In this document: piece after piece, positions 59,530-64,000 of the stretch
Layout of the letters: the number at the start of each line of letters is the position of its first letter
How positions within the stretch are numbered: position 1 is the stretch's first letter
Source of the DNA: Galeruca laticollis
Lineage: Eukaryota > Arthropoda > Insecta > Coleoptera > Chrysomelidae
Direction of reading: 5' to 3'
Length of the DNA stretch: 64,000 bases
Assembly: GCA_963921935.1 (NCBI GenBank)
Contig: OY998175.1
Span: 222,224,517-222,288,516 of the forward strand
The notes under the pieces: model-generated
The model's input: the letters and a program-made list of their open reading frames with translations, nothing else
Databases searched by the model: none
What the model was told of the DNA's origin: nothing
Translations under genes and position numbers: made by a program

Positions 59530-61200
59530 CAACATCCCCACATGACAAATCATTCTTCAGCCAAACCCAAAGAATTTCTGAGTTTCAAAAACTTTTCTTT
59601 TTGCAAAATTTCCATCAACCCATCAGCAATCATATCTTGAGTCGGACAATATTCAAATTTGATGACATTATTTGTCACATAGTGTCGCAAATGATATTTT
59701 ACATCTACATGTTTGCATCTGCTGCTGACTTTTTCATTTGTAGCCAATTTTATATATCCTTGGTTATCCTCATAGAGGCAAGCTACTCCATCACACTTCA
59801 GTCCATAATCAGAAATGATAAGCCTTGCCCAAATAACTTCTTGACTTGTGAAAGCAACAGCTATGTATTCTGCTTCAATTGAAGATAGAGAAACTGATGT
59901 TTGTTTCTTGCTGCTCCAGTGAATGGGATTGTTTCCAAGTAATAAAACTGCTAACTGACTTACGATCTGTCATATCACGTATCCATTCAAAATGATTTCA
60001 ACATCAGATTTTCTTTTTAACCTGAAATTATTTGTTCCTTTTAGGTATCTTAGCATCTTTTTGACAGTATCCCAATCGATCTGATGTGGCCCACTCACTT
60101 TTCTAGTTAAGTAGCATACTCCAGTGGCTATATCCAGAAGTGTAATTGTCGATAAGTAGAGTAAAACCCCCAATGCCTTACAATACTTTTCATTATTTGG
60201 CAAACATTCACCAACTTTATTAATTTTGATTATCCTATATTCATTGGAATACAGATCAGTGCTGAGTCCTTTAAACCGAATTCTCAAACCCAGTTATTGA
60301 TCTTTTTTTCTCTTGATCCAATAGGAAACTTCCAACTTTTTTTTTGGATTTTCATTACCAAGAAATGAGTTATGTCATTTAAATCCATAAAATCAAAATA
60401 TTTGTTTAAATTTTCACGGAATTTCTTCCTGACAGGTTTTTTTGTAATATATGATGAAATCGTCTTCGTAAATTAATAAATCAATACACTATCCTTCATC
60501 AGTTTTGTAAAATAAATACGGATCATTTTCACTTTGTATGAAACCAAATTTTTGGAGAATTTTAGATCATAAACAGATTTATGTAGTCTGTATACCAGAT
60601 CAGGTATACAGTGTCAGTGTCCTTTTGGTCCATCCATATAAATTTATTTGTTCAGTTTTCCATTTCAGAAAGCAGCTTTCACATTGAAATGTCTGACATT
60701 TAGTTTGTTGACAGCAGCAATTGTCAACAAAATTCGGAAGGTACTTTGTTTCAATAAAGGGGAATAATATTATTGTAATCTTCTCCACATATCTACGTGA
60801 AACTTGTAGCAACCAACCTTACTTTGTATTCAGTTATTTTTCCAGTTGCATTAGTTTTAATTCTAAAAAGTTCTGTTAAAGATCATACTTCCTTTTGTTG
60901 TCATCTTCCATTGCCTTCATCCATTTGAGTCTTTTGTTCTCATGAAATTTTATCATAACTTTCCATGACTTTGGTTCTTCAGGATATATTGATATTGCAA
61001 TGTACGAAAATTTATCTGCTGGTATCCCTTTATTATTTCTTAAGGAATGTGTCACTGTTTAGATTTCATTTAATGAATAAGTCGCATTCACAATTTTCTG
61101 TAGCCACTTCTAATTCAAATTCAGTAATATCTATTGGCACTTGATTCTTCACAGTAACAACATTCTCTTCATTATCTTCCTTATTTCTTTCAAATACAGT
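59530..61200 (-). pseudogene. Copia retrotransposon remnant: reverse transcriptase and RNase H
   Basis: On the minus strand, from high to low coordinates: TFQCESCFLKWKTEQINLYG near 60700-60640 (the copia 'VK-AFLNG-L-E-IYM' region, diverged), VYRLHKSVYDLKFSKNL near 60595-60545, and a 105-residue frame 60287-59970 with YCKALGVLLYLSTITLLDIA and IDWDTVKKMLRYLKGTNNFR. Then a broken RNase H (DMTDRKSVSSFITWK) and CKHVDVKYHLRHYVTNNVIK, FEYCPTQDMIADGLMEILQ near 59715-59580 follow. This is the standard Ty1/copia C-terminal order. Stops and frame changes are frequent and no LTR was found. It lies antisense in CERT intron 1. Confidence 0.78.
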
Positions 61201-61849
61201 TTCTTCTTTTTAGTTCTCCGGATCCTATACCTCGAAGAACGTGGATTCTCGATGAACTTCACTGTTCTACTGCATGTTATTGTGTATATATACAATAAGA
61301 GTGACCAAATAAATAATATTTTCAAAAATTATTTTTCTGATCAATTGTTACAATATTTATTTTATGAACATTGTAGCAAATTCTAATCATGCCTAAGAAG
61401 TGGACGGACACTTTAAATGTTTTTAATGATTTTATTATGCCCAGGGGAAAATACTTAGCCAGAGACTGACTGCCCATTCAGGGGAAATACATTTGGTCCA
61501 GGGTAGGGACAACAAAGTGTAATTAAGATGGGTATCCGACTCAAAATAAAATACAATTTAGTTAAATTTTTATTATCAAAAATAAGATTAGATTTTTAAT
61601 ACTTATAAGTGAAAGATATCCACACAACAGTCTCAAGTTTTTCATTTTCAGACTATAAACTGCTAAAATCGCAACAACAAAAATCAACAATTTTTGGGTA
61701 TTCTGCAAAACATTAAAAAAACAAATTTTATGTATAGAAACTGCCCTTAAAATTATTTTTGATAAAAATAAACGAAACGAATTATGGTTTTTCAAAAACA
61801 TTAATAGAGGTATTAAAATAACAGTAAACTATCTCCCCTTTCAATTTTA
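61201..61849. other. No gene seen
   Basis: Low-complexity AT-rich sequence between copia RT remnants and the unclassified protein. No inverted repeat that would delimit an insertion was found. Confidence 0.45.
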
Positions 61850-63100
61850 CACCTAGAGTCAGACGTATTTCCAGAATTTGCTCTTTTGTTATAAATGCTG
61901 TATCTTCCTCATAAGTTTAAATGTTGTACCTGTATCATCACATATTTTGCATAAAATTACTTGAATCTCATTTGAGTCTTCCAAGCCAGTACAACAATAC
62001 TCAGTTTTTCTTAACAAAAATTCAACCAAAATAAAGTTCCCATTCCTATAATGGATATCACAATGAGATGACCCTGGCAGGCAATTATTTTGCTCCAAGT
62101 CAGAATCATACACTTCATCTATATCAAGAAGAATTTTTTGACTTCCATAAACTAAATTACCAAATTTAAAATGGTCACAAATGTCTTGGCAAAAACAACT
62201 TAAGGATTTCATACGCAACTGATTTGTCAAAAAGATATGTCCTGACACCTGGTGAATTTTTAAGGTGCCTCTGAATACCTTAAATTGGGCTACGTTTTCT
62301 TTCATCAACGTTTCCATTTCAACAAAATCTGTATCTTCAATTATTAGGACTTTAATTTTTGGACAGTTTATCTCTAATGCCCTTGAAAGATCTGCTAATG
62401 AAGCAATATCAGTTCCTATTGCCACTATTCTATCTGCTGTCCTCTTGCACACTGCTCCAACTCCGTCTAGAGCACCCTTGTCATGGCCAGTCTCATGATA
62501 ATTCCAAGTGAAAGTTTGAACATTGGGATAAAATTCTTGCATTTTATTAGCTAATAAAAAAACATATATTTCTATATTGAGTGACAGACCCATTACTGAG
62601 AAAATGGATATTTGTGCAAGAGGTTGGCAAATTATCAAGGACTGGTTGCAAATGACCCCAAATACCTGAAGGAGAATGATTTAGATTCGTTGACATGGTA
62701 CAATAGCATTTTGATTGTATTTCATCACTCTTGTATAAACTACAACGGTGTGTAAACTGATTTGAGTCCGGGATCCACCAAAGTGGAACGACTGAATTTA
62801 TTCAAAGTATTTTGTATGGTAATTTTCACTGAAATCCATGTGAATTAAACAGTAACTAGCAGTTAAATTATCTTCAAGAGATTTCATAACTTTATATTGG
62901 TTTACAATGTTTAATTCATGAATCAAAAACTTCTCCAATTCTACCTCAAACTGCTTAATAACTTCCCTCAGGTATGATGACTTAATAATTTTTGAGTATT
63001 TGCAAACTAACCGCTTTTTCTTTGTCTTAGGATCTACTATTTCTTCTTTAACTGATAACCACTTTTTATGTCATCATGGTAGAATTATCGAATTCTGAAA
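61850..63100 (-). pseudogene. Unclassified transposon-like protein fragment (GHxKGAxDGVG family)
   Basis: The longest frame, 62638-61889 (249 residues), reads FYPNVQTFTWNYHETGHDKG, ALDGVGAVCKRTADRIVAIG, CPKIKVLIIEDTDFVEMETL and FKVFRGTLKIHQVSGHIFLT. Upstream on the same strand, other frames give FLIHELNIVNQYKVMKSLED and LIHMDFSENYHTKYFE (about 62930-62820), then SFHFGGSRTQISLHTVVVY. I recognise this combination (a DF-ENY block, then GH-KGA-DGVGG) from a large family of uncharacterised insect and cnidarian proteins. It is probably transposon-encoded, but I cannot name its superfamily. Frames are broken between 62640 and 62820. It lies between the copia RT and integrase pieces, so it may have inserted into the copia copy. 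Confidence 0.45.
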
Positions 63101-63434
63101 ATTTTAAAAATTTGTGGTTGCTGCTTGTATAAATTTTCTGAAAAGACAGTTTTTATCGAATCTGTCGCAGTACGTACATTCTAGTAGCTGCTGGTGGTTT
63201 CTTATGGAGATAATGTTAGATTGTGATAAAGATATTAAAGTTAAATCAATATTGGCGTGAATCACGCAAACACAAGTCTCTCTTTGGTTAACATTTTGCC
63301 TCACCACCCAAAATGGACATAATCTGAAAAAAACGATTAAGAAATTTGACAGTTTTCTTTTGTATTGAACTTTTTGAGTAAATTTTTTAAGCTGTCAAGC
63401 ACTATCCTTTTTTGTTTGAGTATTTTCTTTCTTG
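63101..63434. other. No gene seen
   Basis: No supported frame between the unclassified protein and the copia integrase piece. Confidence 0.4.
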
Positions 63435-64000
63435 TTATGTAGTCTCTTTTCCAGGGCTCAAACGACTATGACAGTCTTCTTGAAGTAATCTAATAACTTT
63501 CGTTTTTAGTTCTACATACTTGCTTTTTCTGTTTGCTCGCCGACGATATACTAAATTTCTGAGCAGTACACTTCTTTGAATCAGTCTTATTGTCTTGTCG
63601 TCTCTAAATATATCATATAAATTAACAATTTGACCATCTCGTAATACTTCACCAAATAATATTTTTTTCTTAACAACATCCCGAGAATTTGGAGTGCCGA
63701 ACTTTTGTATTTGGCTGTAGTGATATAACTTAACCCCTATATGTGTTTGTAGCATATATCTTGCTGATTCACACAATATTCGGTTTTTGTGTTCGGCTAT
63801 GTCAGGGGAGTAGGGAACAGTTATTTGGGATGCTATGCCATTATTTCTCAAGATTCCTTTAATCAACTGACAGGAATATTTTTCCCATTATCAAATCTTA
63901 AAGCTTTGGATGTTCTTTCAAATTTACTTTTCACAGTCTTTATCTATTCTTCTAGTTTTTCTGCAACTTCATCTTTTGAATGTAATAAATATATGATACA
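63435..64000 (-). pseudogene. Copia integrase remnant, running to the right edge
   Basis: The frame 63866-63435 contains LRNNGIASQITVPYSPDIAE and NRILCESARYMLQTHIGVKL, the part of the Ty1/copia integrase core before and after the catalytic Glu (normally NG..ERKNRTL; here AEHKNRIL, so the Glu may be lost). Closer to the edge the same strand gives FERTSKALRFDNGKNIPVS, the second-Asp block, in a broken frame. It has the same orientation as the copia RT at 59530-61200 and is probably the same element. Confidence 0.7.

Overview
The window looks like AT-rich, transposon-dense insect DNA, most plausibly from a beetle with a large genome. The evidence is spliced host exons with GT-AG introns, long (TA)n and (ATT)n tracts, and nearly every insect transposon class. 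No bacterial or viral gene organisation, CRISPR array, rRNA or tRNA was seen. Nothing beyond 'insect, perhaps Coleoptera' can be read from the sequence alone.

Three host genes are supported. (1) A 72-residue secreted protein on the minus strand has three exons (31212-31329, 31497-31579, 37341-37358). Its first intron of about 5.8 kb is filled with nested retrotransposons. (2) A 107-residue secreted protein on the plus strand has two exons (54722-54736, 55130-55438) and a hAT-like MITE in its intron. (3) The first coding exon of the ceramide transfer protein gene CERT (58672-58878) opens an intron that runs to the right edge and holds copia debris.

Layout. 1-2300: decayed BEL/Pao element (minus), running off the left edge. 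2591-2781: TA microsatellite between short inverted repeats. 3225-8330: an RTE-like LINE split by a complete pogo/Tigger-like element (3845-7462) whose transposase carries a PHD finger. 9917-10835: LINE fragment. 12058-14815: second pogo-like element with near-perfect inverted ends. 16690-21160: LINE with coiled-coil ORF1 and endonuclease/RT ORF2. 22030-22490: mariner-type fragment. 22690-28527: second LINE with zinc-knuckle ORF1 and RT-RNase H ORF2, interrupted by a foldback element. 31784-36495: Gypsy A nested inside the LTR of Gypsy B, then a LINE tail. 38029-45070: Gypsy C, whose gag starts with a SAP-like motif and whose pol ends in an OARD1-like macrodomain; it carries a foldback element in its LTR and a piggyBac element in its integrase. 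45516-47974: Tc1/mariner-IS630 element with unusually long D-E spacing (about 82). 50139-53300: Gypsy D (minus). 53475-54187: hairpin-rich repeats. 55566-56725: satellite of about 156 bp period. 57116-57985: Gypsy B LTR and integrase tail joined to LINE sequence. 59530-64000: copia remnants (minus) around an unclassified transposon-like protein.

The strongest candidates for something undescribed are the domain architecture of Gypsy C (SAP plus macrodomain, with an LTR whose own ends are inverted repeats) and a two-copy foldback family that makes 12-13 bp target duplications. Most element ORFs are broken, so this is mainly a record of nested insertion. The piggyBac transposase (one A-run frameshift) and the IS630-type transposase (one stop codon) are close to intact.
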